Translations under genes and position numbers: made by a program
The notes under the pieces: generated by a model
Seen by the model: only the letters and a program-made list of their open reading frames with translations
What the model was told of the DNA's origin: nothing
The model's database searches: none
Shown here: in pieces, positions 18,728-29,859 of the stretch
Numbering within the stretch: position 1 is the stretch's first letter
Layout of the letters: every line of letters begins with the position of its first letter
Source: Serratia symbiotica
Lineage (GTDB): Bacteria > Pseudomonadota > Gammaproteobacteria > Enterobacterales > Enterobacteriaceae
DNA length: 64,000 nt
Direction of reading: 5' to 3'
NCBI GenBank assembly: GCA_900155695.1
Contig: FUHL01000001.1
Coordinates: 124,001-188,000, forward strand

Positions 18728-20584
18728 TTAATGAACTTCTCCACACGTCAGACATAAAGCATATCGGTTTTGTGGATAACTAAGGTTGTTAAAAAATCCT
18801 GACTGGTTTGTTATGCTCATAGCTAATGGCGGTAATGATATATGTAAAATCGATTGCATTGCCTCTGGCAATATTCTTTGAATTAAACTTTTAAAGTAAC
18901 TAAGCAGTATATCAGTTGTACTTGGGGTTTTACCAAACCAGTGCAGCTGCCACTGTGTTAAGTGAGCTAGCTCAGCAGCTTTCTTCACGGCATCGTCAAA
19001 ATCACCTAATTGATCAACTAATCCGTTGTTCTTCGCATCAGTGCCTAACCAGACGTGTCCCTGAGCGACATGCTCTAACTGTCGTGGAGCTATTTTACGT
19101 GATTTAGCAACTAAATCGATAAATTGTTTATATTCATGCTCAATGCTTAATTGCATGATCTGTGAGAACGTTTTAGGCAATGCTTTGGTCGGTGAAATAG
19201 AAGCCAATGGTGAAGTTTCGACTCCATCTGTATGTACACCTAAACTATCTAGTGTGCGTTCATAAGTATTGATCATTGCGAAAATACCAATTGAACCTGT
19301 TATAGTGCTTGGACTGGCTATAATATAGTTAGCTGGTGTTGATATCCAGTAGCCTCCAGAAGCGGCTGTGCCACTCATTGAAACAACAATCGGTTTGCCG
19401 GCGGCGCGTATCGCAGCTAGTTCTTCATATATCACTTTTGTTGCCCTAACACTACCACCTGAGCTATTGATACGCAAAATTACTACTTTAATTTTGGGGT
19501 CTAGACGAGCTTGTCGTAATTCCTCTGTAGTAGTATCACTCCCTACAATACTAGACGATTTAATCCCATCCATGATGGTACCATTGGCGAATATTACGGC
19601 TATTTTATCTCCATAAGCCTTAGTTGGTTTTGTCTGATAATCGTATATGCTAATAGAGTTAAAGTGATTTGAATACTTATTACATCCAAATAATTTTACC
19701 AACTGCTCTTCAACAACAGCGTGTGATGCTAATCTATCTACTAACTTATTATTTAGTGCATAGCGTGCCGCATCGCCACCTACTGCTTGTAAACCAATTA
19801 GCACGTTGTTTGGTCCAGGGAAAACTTGCTGAGGGGTGAGTTTACGGTTGGCGGATACAGTATTCAAATAATTTTGCCATAAACCATTAATCCAACGATT
19901 ATCTGCTTCGCGTGCTAATGATGACATATCGTTACGGAGCAGTGGTTCTACAGCTGATTTATAGGTCCCCACTCGAAAAACATGGGCGTTAACTTTGAGG
20001 GTATCTAAAAGAGCTTTATAATATAAACTATTATTTGCTAAGCCATGTAGATCAACCGATCCTTCTGGTGATAGATAAATTTTATTGGCATAACTAGCCA
20101 AATAGTACTGCTCCTGGCTATAGTTATCTCCAATCGCAATAATAGGTTTACCACTATTACGGAATTCACATAATGCCTTTCCAATATAATGCAGTGCAGG
20201 TTGATCGGCGCTGATAAAATTATCTAACTTTAATACAATGCCTGTAATCATTTTGTCATTCTTGGCATCACGAATGCTGTTAACTAAATTAAATAATGAG
20301 TTTGCTTCTAGTCGGTGTCTTGACTCGATAAATAGCTCATGTCCCCAATGACGCATGGGATGATTCATTAAAGGTTGATCAATAACTATACCGTTTAAAT
20401 CGACCAATAAAGCGCCATGTTCTGATATAGACTGAGTAGATGAATTGTGTAAATACAGATAAATACTACCACTAACTAGAATTAATAACATGATAAATAA
20501 ATTAAGAATAAGCTCCCGTAAAAATTTTAGTAGACGCCATGTCCAGCAAAATGTATCAATAAAAAATTGGACGAATATACGCAT
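18728..20584 (-). CDS. sppA: Signal peptide peptidase SppA (protease IV)
   Basis: SppA is an inner-membrane serine/lysine protease that degrades leftover signal peptides. At 618 residues it is the same length as E. coli SppA. An N-terminal transmembrane helix (about residues 28-47) precedes the two S49 protease repeats. The lysine of the dyad sits in VGTYKSAVEP (about residue 209) and the serine in TAASGGYWIS (about 409). No decay is seen. It is the upstream partner of ansA. SppA is dispensable in E. coli, so its retention suggests a continued load of exported proteins (inference). Confidence 0.96.
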   Translation of the reverse strand: MRIFVQFFIDTFCWTWRLLKFLRELILNLFIMLLILVSGSIYLYLHNSSTQSISEHGALLVDLNGIVIDQPLMNHPMRHWGHELFIESRHRLEANSLFNLVNSIRDAKNDKMITGIVLKLDNFISADQPALHYIGKALCEFRNSGKPIIAIGDNYSQEQYYLASYANKIYLSPEGSVDLHGLANNSLYYKALLDTLKVNAHVFRVGTYKSAVEPLLRNDMSSLAREADNRWINGLWQNYLNTVSANRKLTPQQVFPGPNNVLIGLQAVGGDAARYALNNKLVDRLASHAVVEEQLVKLFGCNKYSNHFNSISIYDYQTKPTKAYGDKIAVIFANGTIMDGIKSSSIVGSDTTTEELRQARLDPKIKVVILRINSSGGSVRATKVIYEELAAIRAAGKPIVVSMSGTAASGGYWISTPANYIIASPSTITGSIGIFAMINTYERTLDSLGVHTDGVETSPLASISPTKALPKTFSQIMQLSIEHEYKQFIDLVAKSRKIAPRQLEHVAQGHVWLGTDAKNNGLVDQLGDFDDAVKKAAELAHLTQWQLHWFGKTPSTTDILLSYFKSLIQRILPEAMQSILHISLPPLAMSITNQSGFFNNLSYPQNRYALCLTCGEVH

Positions 20585-20793
20585 GTGCTCTCCAACAAAA
20601 ATCGAAAATATTCTTTTATCCTAATAGCCGTATAAAGAAATATCGCTGTAAATCTTAAAATAATACGTTTACTCAAATAGTGTAGTGAAGCGCATTATGT
20701 ACTTTTATGTTTTGGTTTGCTTAAATTTCTTATTGTTGCATGATGAGTAAGTTAGAATTGGATATTATTTAGCTACAATAATAAAACACTTGG

Positions 20794-21597
20794 TCACCAC
20801 CAATCGTAGAAGTGATGCAGAGGACCGATTCCGTGTCCTACCTCTAGTGAGTCTGCTTGTTGTAATGCCTGTTGCAGATAATCTTTAGCTGCTGTGATTG
20901 TTGTCACCCAATCTTCATAACGTGGTCTTAATGCAGCTAACGCAGCTGAAAGAGTACAACCTGTACCATGTGTATTATAGGTAGTAACACGCGGTGCGCT
21001 AAATCGTTTTTCTATATTTTTAGTAAATAGCCAATCTGGACTTTCTGATGTCTCCTTTAGATGCCCTCCCTTTATTAAGACTGCTTGGCAGCCCATAGCC
21101 ATCAATGCCTGACCCTGATCACGCATTTGTCTTTCATTTTGTGCTGGCGTGCATGCAAGTAACGCTGCCGCTTCTAAAATATTAGGTGTAATTAACGAGG
21201 CAAGTGGCATCAACTCATAGCGCATCGAAGCTACCGCGTCAGGCGCCAATAATAAATCACCGCTTTTGGCTAACATCACTGTATCTAATACTATAAATGG
21301 TAGTCTATAATGACGTAATTTCTTAGCCACATTTTCAATGATATGAGTATTAGCGAGCATACCAATCTTAACACTATCAATACGTACGTCACTACACACA
21401 GAATCTAATTGTGCAGAAACAAATTTAGAATCAATGTTATAGACAGACTGAACACCGCAAGTGTTTTGAGCCACTAGTGCTGTGATCACTGATGTTCCGT
21501 ACACACCTAGTGCAGAAAATGTTTTTAAATCTGCTTGAATACCAGCCCCTCCACTGGGATCGGTCCCAGCAATAGTCAGTACGTTAATGCGTTTCAT
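20794..21597 (-). CDS. thiD: HMP/HMP-phosphate kinase ThiD
   Basis: ThiD phosphorylates hydroxymethylpyrimidine twice to HMP-PP for thiamin synthesis. The 267 residues match E. coli (266). Ribokinase-family features are visible: TIAGTDPSGGAGIQADLKTF near the N-terminus and the anion-hole/catalytic NTHGTGCTLSAALAAL (about residues 208-223). In E. coli it is paired with thiM; here it stands alone, with 2.6 kb of gene-free DNA upstream. It could act in de novo synthesis or in salvage of pyrimidine; no other thiamin gene is in the window. Confidence 0.96.
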   Translation of the reverse strand: MKRINVLTIAGTDPSGGAGIQADLKTFSALGVYGTSVITALVAQNTCGVQSVYNIDSKFVSAQLDSVCSDVRIDSVKIGMLANTHIIENVAKKLRHYRLPFIVLDTVMLAKSGDLLLAPDAVASMRYELMPLASLITPNILEAAALLACTPAQNERQMRDQGQALMAMGCQAVLIKGGHLKETSESPDWLFTKNIEKRFSAPRVTTYNTHGTGCTLSAALAALRPRYEDWVTTITAAKDYLQQALQQADSLEVGHGIGPLHHFYDWW

Positions 21598-22077
21598 TGC
21601 ACTATCTCCATGCCTTTAGTAGGTGTGCATTTTTTCAGAAAGACCAAGATTAAATCTCCCAGTGAGATATTTCCTAAAATTTTCAATAGTAAAGCAATAT
21701 GAATTATACATTCTTATTGTAATATCAGAATTGATTAAAGTGCTTATAAGAATTAACCCTGGCATTTAAGATAAGAGAACGTATTTTAAATCAATTCAAA
21801 TCTCACAGATCCATATTGATTGAGTAAAATTTTTATCATTGTACTTTATTACCTGAAGCAGAAGGTAAATTATTTTAATCATTGTAATATTTTTGGTATA
21901 TCATCGTTTATCTTTTTGTCACCATCAATAAATTACATATCTGAGAAATTTTTATTAATGAATAGCGTATAGACTACGTACTGAGTCAGGTGTAATCATT
22001 TATAAAATACATGCCATATAATTGACATATAATTTAATATTATATTAAAAGATATGATCACGATAATTACAATTATA

Positions 22078-22110
22078 AAAGAATATAACAATAATATTGT
22101 TGTATTCTTT
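22078..22110. repeat. 15-bp hairpin with 3-base loop
   Basis: AAAGAATATAACAAT pairs with 22096-22110 with one T-G wobble, around the loop AAT. It is isolated from genes by at least 480 bases. Confidence 0.55.
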
Positions 22111-23314
22111 ATTATCACTTGTATAAGCGAAAAAATTAAATTTTATTTCATGCACTAAACTATAAACATTTTATTTGCTATCGCTTTATAATTTATCAAT
22201 CAGCAAAATTAATTTGTATTATGCACATCTTAAACAGATTTATGTTTAGATATTGGTTCTTCGCATAAATTATTACGTAGTATACATAGAAATTAAATAA
22301 CAATATTTTATTGAAGTATATTATAGCTCTTTAAAAATTTTAGAAAAAATGTCATGTTGTGCTTATGACACAATAAGATATTTGTAATACAAATTACAAA
22401 AAATTGTATTTGTTTCCTTTTTAAATATTTTTAAAAATAAATATAATGTTAAATTATATTTACATGCCAATATTGCAAATATATAAAAGCATTTAGATGC
22501 ATTATAAAAATAAAATTCACTCTATTAATATACAGCAACGTATTGTTTATTTTAAAAATAATAAATAATATTGCATGCAAGACATAATGACATGTCTATA
22601 TTGATGCTTGTCGTATCTATTTAAGATTACATACGTATTAATATTAAAGTTTTAGCTAGTAAAACCATTTTGTAGCATAAAATCATATTAACATGAATAT
22701 ATCTATTAGCATTGATTTCAAAGAAATGGTTATAATATAAAAAGTTATTTAATTATGTCTATCATGTTACGTAGTTATATTCCTTGAATTATATAGTTAT
22801 CACGAAAGCATTAGAGTATAATTTTGATTTTGTCCATTTATCATATATCTTACAAAATATCCGATAAAGCTTGAATATCAATTAGTTTTTAAGTTGAGTG
22901 ATTTTATAGTATAATAAATTATTACAGATGCTGTCCGATGCTTGCCGTAATAGTCATGTTGATCATAACATTATTTTTTAGATCAGTATGCAAGTAGTTT
23001 TATTGAGATCATTTGATTAGAAATAAAATAGATCTTTTAAAATAAGTAGGTAAGCATAATGTATTAATCTTAATGTATTTACACGTTGTGTTTGAAGCAA
23101 TTTATATTAGACATGAAATAGAATAATTTTATCACAGTTTTTATAACACTTCAATTTTTACTCTGTAACCGTAACGTCAAATATCATGTTCACATGGGCT
23201 TTTAAAAAATAAATTGATTCCCGAGCGCACATTACATTTATCATTCAGTCTCAAAATGCAAGTGCCATAAGTTACTATTAGAATATATAACGTGATATTT
23301 ATTTGATATCGATA

Positions 23315-23350
23315 TGCTAGATAGATGAAGTGTGCTAGATAGATAAAGTA
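23315..23350. repeat. Tandem duplication of an 18-mer
   Basis: TGCTAGATAGATGAAGTG is directly followed by TGCTAGATAGATAAAGTA (16 of 18 identical). It is similar in size and identity to the one at 14377 but unrelated in sequence. Confidence 0.6.
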
Positions 23351-24206
23351 TTATAATAAAGTAATTGAATTTCTCAATTAAAATCACATCATATCATAAA
23401 TACTTATTAAAGCTTGCGAAATAGAAAAACGTTATAAACCAAAATAAAATATGGAATTAAGTAATTATAAAAAACAGTTAGAGTTAATGCGTTTTAAATA
23501 CTATAGACCATAAGATTTACAGTAAATAATGAGTTAAAAAAATAAAATTCTTTCCTAATATTATGTAGAAACATCACTCATTATTTGTTTTTTTAATGAT
23601 ATCATTGTAAATTTCTTGAAAAAATATGTAATTAAAGTATATAATGTCAAGGAAAATGAACAGGTTATATAGAGTAATCATAGATTAATATAGGTGTTAG
23701 CTGAAAATATTAAGAAATCGATTCATACAATGTGAATAATTTTCATTCATTATGTTTAATAAGTATAGTTATATTAAAAAGTATTGATTATTTACATATT
23801 AATTCTCAGTAAAATATCGTGTTTTAATAAGATACCAACCTGAATTCTACTAGAAATTTACGAGATATTTCATGCTAGAATAAAAAATCTATGCCATCTC
23901 TAATGGAGATTAATTAAGGATTAAGTTTAAGATAAACGGTCATATAGAGATATGATTATACGTTTTCTAAAACAGACAAAACTATTAAGAATATACCTCT
24001 TACACACTAACCCTTATTAAGGATAAGTACTATGGACTTACCTTTATTTAAAAGACTACTGTGCAATAAGTATTCAAAATACTATTTGATACACTATCCT
24101 CATATGTGTATCAACCCCACTAATACTTTTGCATAATTGTCTTTAATGGTTACAATAGGAGCGATAGTTATGCAAATGAACAGATATAATTTTGAGTAGC
24201 AATTTA

Positions 24207-25622
24207 ATGGCTTCATTCTATATTTATGATTATGAAACTTTTGGTAAAAATCCATCACAAGATCGACCGGCACAATTTGCTGGAGTGCGTACTGATATGG
24301 ACTTCAATATTATTGAAGAACCATTAGTGATATATTGTGCACCAGCCAATGATTATCTTCCAGAACCTGAAGCGGTCATGATCACAGGAATTACACCGCA
24401 GCAAGCACGTATTCAAGGTGTTAATGAAGCTGAATTTGCAAGACAAATTCATAAGGTTTTTAGCATTCCAGGCACTTGTATACTAGGATACAACAATATC
24501 CGCTTTGATGATGAGGTTAGTCGGAATATTTTTTACCGTAGTTTCTATGATCCTTATGCTTATAGTTGGGAAAATGGTAATTCGCGCTGGGATTTATTAA
24601 ACGTAATGTATGCTTGTTATGCGCTATGTCCAGATGGCATTATATGGCCCAAAAATAAAGATGGATTACCTAGCTTTCGTCTTGAAAATCTAACTCGCGC
24701 TAATGGCATACAACATACTCAAGCTCACGATGCTATATCGGATGTTTACGCAACGATTTTTATGGCTAAAAAAGTTAAGGAAGCACAACCAGCACTTTTT
24801 GATTTCTTATTACGATACCGTTATAAAAAGAAGTTGCATTATCTCATTGATTTGACTGCAATGACACCATTAGTACACGTTTCAAGCACATTTGGTGTAG
24901 TGTGTGGAAATACTAGTTGGGTTGCACCATTAGCCTGGCATCCAGTTAATAAAAACGCACTAATAACATGCGATCTGTCAGGTGATTTAACGACTCTACT
25001 AACGTTTAGTTCCGATCAGTTACGTAAACAGATATATTCCCACAATGATGCTATAATAGATAAGTCGCCTGTATTACCATTAAAACTAGTCTATATTAAT
25101 AAGTGCCCTGTATTAGCACCAGCTAAAATGTTGATGCCTGAAAATGCAGAACGATTGGGTATTAATCGACAGATATGCCGGCAAAACTTACGACTTTTGC
25201 GTAAATATCCGCAAGTACGAGAAAAAGTAGTCGCGTTGTTTTCAACAACTACATCTTACAATAAGATGTGCGATGTTGATTATCGACTTTATGATGGTTT
25301 TTTTAGTAATGCTGACAAAGCGGCGATTAGGCAAATTCAACAAACGCAACCGAAAGATCTTGCAACATTAAATTTTAAATACAAGGATAACCGCATACAA
25401 GAACTATTTTTTCGCTTCCGCGCGCGCAACTATCCTACTACGCTGAATAGTAATGAAAAACAACGTTGGCTACAATATCGTCAAGCAGTATTGAGTAAAG
25501 AACGTGTTCAAAACTATCTCTTGCAACTCAAAACATTACATAACTTATATGCTGATGATAAAGAAAAAATAGCACTTTTAAATGCACTATTTGACTATGT
25601 ATATGAGTTGACTACTGTATAA
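24207..25622 (+). CDS. sbcB: Exodeoxyribonuclease I (3'-5' ssDNA exonuclease)
   Basis: SbcB degrades single-stranded DNA from 3' ends in recombination and repair and binds the SSB C-terminal tail. I start at the ATG at 24207, which has TGAG ten bases upstream; a TTG at 24192 would add five residues. The DEDDh exonuclease residues appear in YDYETFG (about residue 7-13), LGYNNIRFDDEV and AHDAISDVYA. SH3-like and helical C-terminal domains follow, giving about 471 residues (E. coli 475). It converges on plaP with eight bases between stops, the same neighbours as in E. coli. Retention of this exonuclease while uvrA and uvrB are missing from their usual places is notable. Confidence 0.96.
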   Translation: MASFYIYDYETFGKNPSQDRPAQFAGVRTDMDFNIIEEPLVIYCAPANDYLPEPEAVMITGITPQQARIQGVNEAEFARQIHKVFSIPGTCILGYNNIRFDDEVSRNIFYRSFYDPYAYSWENGNSRWDLLNVMYACYALCPDGIIWPKNKDGLPSFRLENLTRANGIQHTQAHDAISDVYATIFMAKKVKEAQPALFDFLLRYRYKKKLHYLIDLTAMTPLVHVSSTFGVVCGNTSWVAPLAWHPVNKNALITCDLSGDLTTLLTFSSDQLRKQIYSHNDAIIDKSPVLPLKLVYINKCPVLAPAKMLMPENAERLGINRQICRQNLRLLRKYPQVREKVVALFSTTTSYNKMCDVDYRLYDGFFSNADKAAIRQIQQTQPKDLATLNFKYKDNRIQELFFRFRARNYPTTLNSNEKQRWLQYRQAVLSKERVQNYLLQLKTLHNLYADDKEKIALLNALFDYVYELTTV

Positions 25623-25630
25623 GTAATCAC

Positions 25631-26986
25631 TTAGTTTTCTTGTGGTACTGGTAAACAGAATCCACGAGTTATAATAGCAAGATAGATGATTCCTGCTACA
25701 GCCCATATTAACCATAACATCATTGCACTGGTTTCTAAATTAATCCAGAGTGTACTTATACTTATAACTCCCATAATCGGTAGAATTAAGTAGTGTAAGA
25801 TATATTTCAATGTGCGCTTTAATTTATTACGGATGCAAAACTGCACAATTACTGATAGATTAACGAAACTAAAAGCTATAAGTGCGCCACAGTTAATGAG
25901 TGCAGTGGCAGTGACGAAATCAAAAGATAGCGCTGATAGAGCGATGACTCCAACTAGCAATATATTAAATGTTGGAGTACGCCATTTCGGATGCACATAT
26001 CCAAAGAATTTAGTAGGCAGAATTCCATCGCAACCCATAACATACATTAGACGTGATACGCTAGCATGTGCTGCTATTCCAGAAGCCAATACGGTGATAC
26101 TTGAAATGGTTAATATCACTGACTGGAAGAACTTCCCCGCTACATATAGCATGATTTCAGGTTGTGATGTATCGGGATCTTTGAAACGAGAAATATCCGG
26201 GAAGTATAATTGCACAAAATAGGAGACAATAATAAAAATAAAACCACTGATCAAAACTGTTAAGAATATCGCTTTTGGAAGCATTTTATCTGCATTCTTA
26301 GTTTCTTCAGACAATAAACTAATCCCATCAAAACCAAGAAAAGAAAAACAAAGGATTGGTGCGCTAGTAATGATCGATATCATATGAGCATTTTCTGACC
26401 AAAATGGGCGTGTGCTGAGTAAAGTACCAGTACCTTCACCATGATAAATACCATTAATTACTAGACCAAGAAAGACGATAATAATCGCTATTTGTAATAC
26501 CACAATGATAGAATTTAAGTTAGCTACTAATTTGATGCCACGTAGATTTAAAAAGGTCATGAAACCTATTAATATCAGTACAAATATCCATGACGGAATA
26601 TCGGGAAAAAGAGCTTCTAAATAAATCTTATCCAGCAGGATGTTAATCATTGGCATGAAGAGATAATCTAGTAACGATGACCACCCAACTATAAAGCCAA
26701 TATATGGATTAATAGTTTTTTGTGCATAGGTGTAAGCAGAACCGGATGAAGGAAAGTTTTTGATCATTTTTCCATAGCTTGAGGCAGTAAATAAAATTGC
26801 CAGCAATGCCAAAATATATGCGGTTGTAACGTGTCCATCTGTTAGACCAGATACAATGACGAAGGTATCAAAGATGGTCATTGGTTGAAGATAGGCCAAA
26901 CCCATCATTACAACTGGCCCTAAAGTTAATACCTTACACAATTGTATGCGTTTTGTATTAGTCCTATGAATGCAGTTATTAGACAT
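25631..26986 (-). CDS. plaP: Putrescine importer PlaP (APC-family permease)
   Basis: PlaP is a proton-driven putrescine importer of the inner membrane. The 451 residues align end to end with E. coli PlaP/YeeF (452). About twelve hydrophobic segments are present. The first contains the APC-family signature PVVMMGLAYLQPMTIFDTF. The GFDGISLLSEET motif in helix 6 and FPDISRFKDPDTSQPE in an external loop are also conserved. Neighbouring sbcB is its enteric neighbour too, which supports PlaP over the paralogue PuuP. It is an intact polyamine uptake route, suggesting that putrescine comes from host or partner (inference). Confidence 0.93.
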   Translation of the reverse strand: MSNNCIHRTNTKRIQLCKVLTLGPVVMMGLAYLQPMTIFDTFVIVSGLTDGHVTTAYILALLAILFTASSYGKMIKNFPSSGSAYTYAQKTINPYIGFIVGWSSLLDYLFMPMINILLDKIYLEALFPDIPSWIFVLILIGFMTFLNLRGIKLVANLNSIIVVLQIAIIIVFLGLVINGIYHGEGTGTLLSTRPFWSENAHMISIITSAPILCFSFLGFDGISLLSEETKNADKMLPKAIFLTVLISGFIFIIVSYFVQLYFPDISRFKDPDTSQPEIMLYVAGKFFQSVILTISSITVLASGIAAHASVSRLMYVMGCDGILPTKFFGYVHPKWRTPTFNILLVGVIALSALSFDFVTATALINCGALIAFSFVNLSVIVQFCIRNKLKRTLKYILHYLILPIMGVISISTLWINLETSAMMLWLIWAVAGIIYLAIITRGFCLPVPQEN

Positions 26987-28588
26987 TATTCAGCCTACCT
27001 TGATCTTCTATTTTAGATGTACTATATACATTAAGATTTCATAATATAGAACCTTGTAAGTGCGGATTCTTACTCTTACAAACGATCTCTCGCTAATACT
27101 AAAATGAATTGTTACCCATCGTTCGATCTTTATAACTCTTGACTATAAGTATAGTGTTTAATTGTCTGTAAAATTATTATCTTAGCAATGTTAATCTCGA
27201 TTTACTTAGTATATCAAACGAATATTTTTTATAAAAAGAGCACAAATTACAGACGTTTTTAAACGTTTGGGTAGCTATATTATTAATCACGTAGATACTT
27301 TAATGCTATTAAAGCACAGACGATGAATTTCTTGTTACATAAAAATTTTAATGATATATTATAATAAAATTATTTAATCAATAATACATATTATTATCTT
27401 TAGTTCTTTATTTTTCATAATAAACACATAGGTCATGAACATTGTTTTATGGTTAGTATCTTCAATAGAAGATCATCCTATAATGCCGCATACCTGTATA
27501 AAGAGATAGCATTTAAATGTAGCATAGATGTCGATTAATCAGCACTAATATTCCAAATTGCAGAAATTGGAAATAATACGCGCATTGATATTTCAGAACA
27601 AATTAGTATTTTCTTATATTATCTTTGATGTGTCATCTATAAATCTTTATTATTTTTTAGTACATAGTACATAACATAGTCAGCATGTAATTAGTTAGTA
27701 TATATTTATTTATTTTCTAGTAATTAAATTTTACTACTTTACAGGGAGTCCAATAATATATATTTATATGAAGTGTTTTATAAATTTACAAATATAATAC
27801 TATATCTTTATTAATGCATTATCTATATTACTGATCAATTACTAATATATTTAATGTGTAATACTACTATAGAAAGAGATATTAACACATCATATAAAGT
27901 CGAGAATATAGATTTGTCACTAACGTAATTCAATGATATTAAAATAAAATAGATAATACCATAATTTTAAAGTAAAAACTACTGAAGTTAATAAAAATTG
28001 TAATTATATAATCACAGTATAAATAAAATATGAATACTATTTGTTTATCTATATTTATTGTTATATATATTATAGAGAATAAATCACTATTCTAAAAGTA
28101 TTATATATAATATTAGGTTATATTTAGGCTACCGATCATATCCTTCTTTCTCTATTATATTATTTAAAAAACTACTTTTCTAAGCAGCATATATTTTCTA
28201 TATATTGATATTATTCGAACATAATAATGTTCAATTAGACATTAATTATCGTTCATATGCTATTGACGTTATTAACATATTTTATAAACCATATTAATAT
28301 TTTTTTATAATTTATATCTAAATATTCGATCGATATAATTGACTAGCACTTTATGCAATTGCGACACATTGCAATGCTTAGAAGCTAAGTAATTTTAATC
28401 ATTGCTTAAGTATCTGTTAAGAAATAATCACCGCAGCATCAATCGTAGTTTTTATCAACACAATCACAAAATGATTAATAGAAGATGTGCATTATTGCCA
28501 ATTTATCTTCCTTCTGTTATTTATAGTAATCTATTTCTCCGTATCTGAGATTCAATAGCGTGTATATATTGTATGTAGGAGAAGAAAT
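26987..28588. other. 1.6-kb AT-rich gene-free stretch before dksA
   Basis: Nothing recognisable was found between the divergent plaP and dksA. An sfsA remnant, expected upstream of dksA in enterics, could not be read. Confidence 0.55.
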
Positions 28589-29041
28589 ATGCAAGAAGGG
28601 CAAAACCGTAAAATCTCTTCCTTGAGCATTCTTGCTCTAGCTGGAGTAAAGCCATATCAAGCAAAACCAGGTGAAGTGTATATGAACGACGCCCAATTAT
28701 CACATTTTAGGTGTATTCTTGAAGCATGGCGTAACCAGCTGAGAGATGAAGTAGGGCGTACTGTATCGTATATGCAAGATGAAGCAGCTAACTTCCCTGA
28801 TCCAGTAGATAGGGCTGCTCAAGAAGAAGAATTCAGTCTAGAATTGCTTAACCGTGACCGAGAAAGAAAACTGATTAAAAAGATTGAAAAAACTTTAAAA
28901 AAAGTAGAAGAAGATTTCGGGTATTGTGAATCCTGCCGAGTAGAAATTGGCATTCGTCGACTTGAAGCGCGACCAACTGCGGATTTATGTATCGACTGTA
29001 AAACATTAGAAGAAATCCGTGAGAAACAAATGGCTGGATAA
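28589..29041 (+). CDS. dksA: RNA polymerase-binding regulator DksA
   Basis: DksA sits in the secondary channel of RNA polymerase and, with ppGpp, tunes rRNA and amino-acid promoters. The 150 residues are nearly identical to E. coli (151; one residue is missing just before FGYCESC). The coiled-coil tip DPVDRAA carries both key aspartates. The four-cysteine zinc finger is complete (CESC...CIDC). A strong AGGAGAAG ribosome site lies at 28577-28584. Very strong conservation here contrasts with the eroded surroundings, so it is clearly under selection. Confidence 0.98.
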   Translation: MQEGQNRKISSLSILALAGVKPYQAKPGEVYMNDAQLSHFRCILEAWRNQLRDEVGRTVSYMQDEAANFPDPVDRAAQEEEFSLELLNRDRERKLIKKIEKTLKKVEEDFGYCESCRVEIGIRRLEARPTADLCIDCKTLEEIREKQMAG

Positions 29042-29115
29042 TAACCGTATATTTTTTATATAACTTTAAACCAAGCAAATTGAATAGGAAAGTAATGAGT
29101 TAATTATCAACCAAT

Positions 29116-29143
29116 TTTAGCCGCACCTTCGTGCGGCTAAAAT
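29116..29143. terminator. GC-rich 12-bp hairpin after dksA
   Basis: TTTTAGCCGCAC and its exact complement flank the loop CTTC, 74 bases after the dksA stop. The stem is very stable, but there is no U-run after it, so it may be a 3' end stabiliser rather than a classical terminator. Confidence 0.6.
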
Positions 29144-29160
29144 AGTGGATATTAGAGACA

Positions 29161-29245
29161 ATGCTGTTTTACTATACAGTTAGTAATGTTCATCAATCTA
29201 CATTATTAAATATATATTTATGCCTGCATGTTGTAGATAAAACGT
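29161..29245 (+). pseudogene. gluQ: Possible 5' remnant of gluQ (glutamyl-Q tRNA-Asp synthetase)
   Basis: gluQ follows dksA in enterics. Reading from the ATG at 29161 gives FYYTVSN-VHQSTLL, which resembles the HIGH-region FAPSPSGELHFGSLI in spacing (F, S, H, L). The match is short and the rest of 29246-29859 is unreadable, so this is a weak call resting mainly on position. Confidence 0.3.
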
Positions 29246-29859
29246 TATAATTATACGTATTTTTGTATATATAAAAACTGGACTTCTCTATATTTAAAAG
29301 TAAAAGATTTTCTTTTTTTCGCTTCTATATACGTAGAGATGCAAGTGAAACAAATGAATATAACAGGCAATTATAAATATAAGATAAAGTTCTTTAAATC
29401 AACTAAAAACTATATTATAGCTGTCATATGCCGATGCGTTTTAAGTCAGCTATTGTACAGATTTACTCATCTAATTATAGATGGATAAGAGACCTCTATA
29501 CCTATAAATTTTAAATCATCTGTAAGCCATAATAAATGCATAATAAAGAGAGCTCTTTTGAATGGTTAACGAATTATAAAATTTTTATTTTAGTTTAATA
29601 ATTATTGCTAATAGATCGTCTCTTTTATTCTAAAAGTGATAAGTATGCATTAAAGACATATATTTTTACGGAAAGAAATTTTTTCTGTTTAAATCATATT
29701 TTGGTGAAATTATAGTTATAAGTAATAGTCTATAAATTAAAAACCATGATCAAAAAAGTGTTATAAAATATTAAATAGTGTTAAATGTATCTTTCTTTAT
29801 ATGATGCTATGGAAAGTTAGATACTGTATATTGATATTGGTTTAGAAAAATTAATTATT
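29246..29859. other. Gene-free stretch between gluQ position and bioA
   Basis: AT-rich; no gene, remnant or notable structure is recognised. It marks a junction, because the next enteric genes after gluQ (pcnB, folK) are found 17 kb away at 46287. Confidence 0.55.

Larger units (their letters stand above)
21598..24206. other. 2.6-kb AT-rich gene-free stretch
   Basis: No gene or readable remnant is seen upstream of thiD and sbcB. It contains a 15-bp hairpin at 22078-22110 and a tandem 18-mer at 23315-23350. Many short AT-only palindromes here are within chance expectation. Confidence 0.6.
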
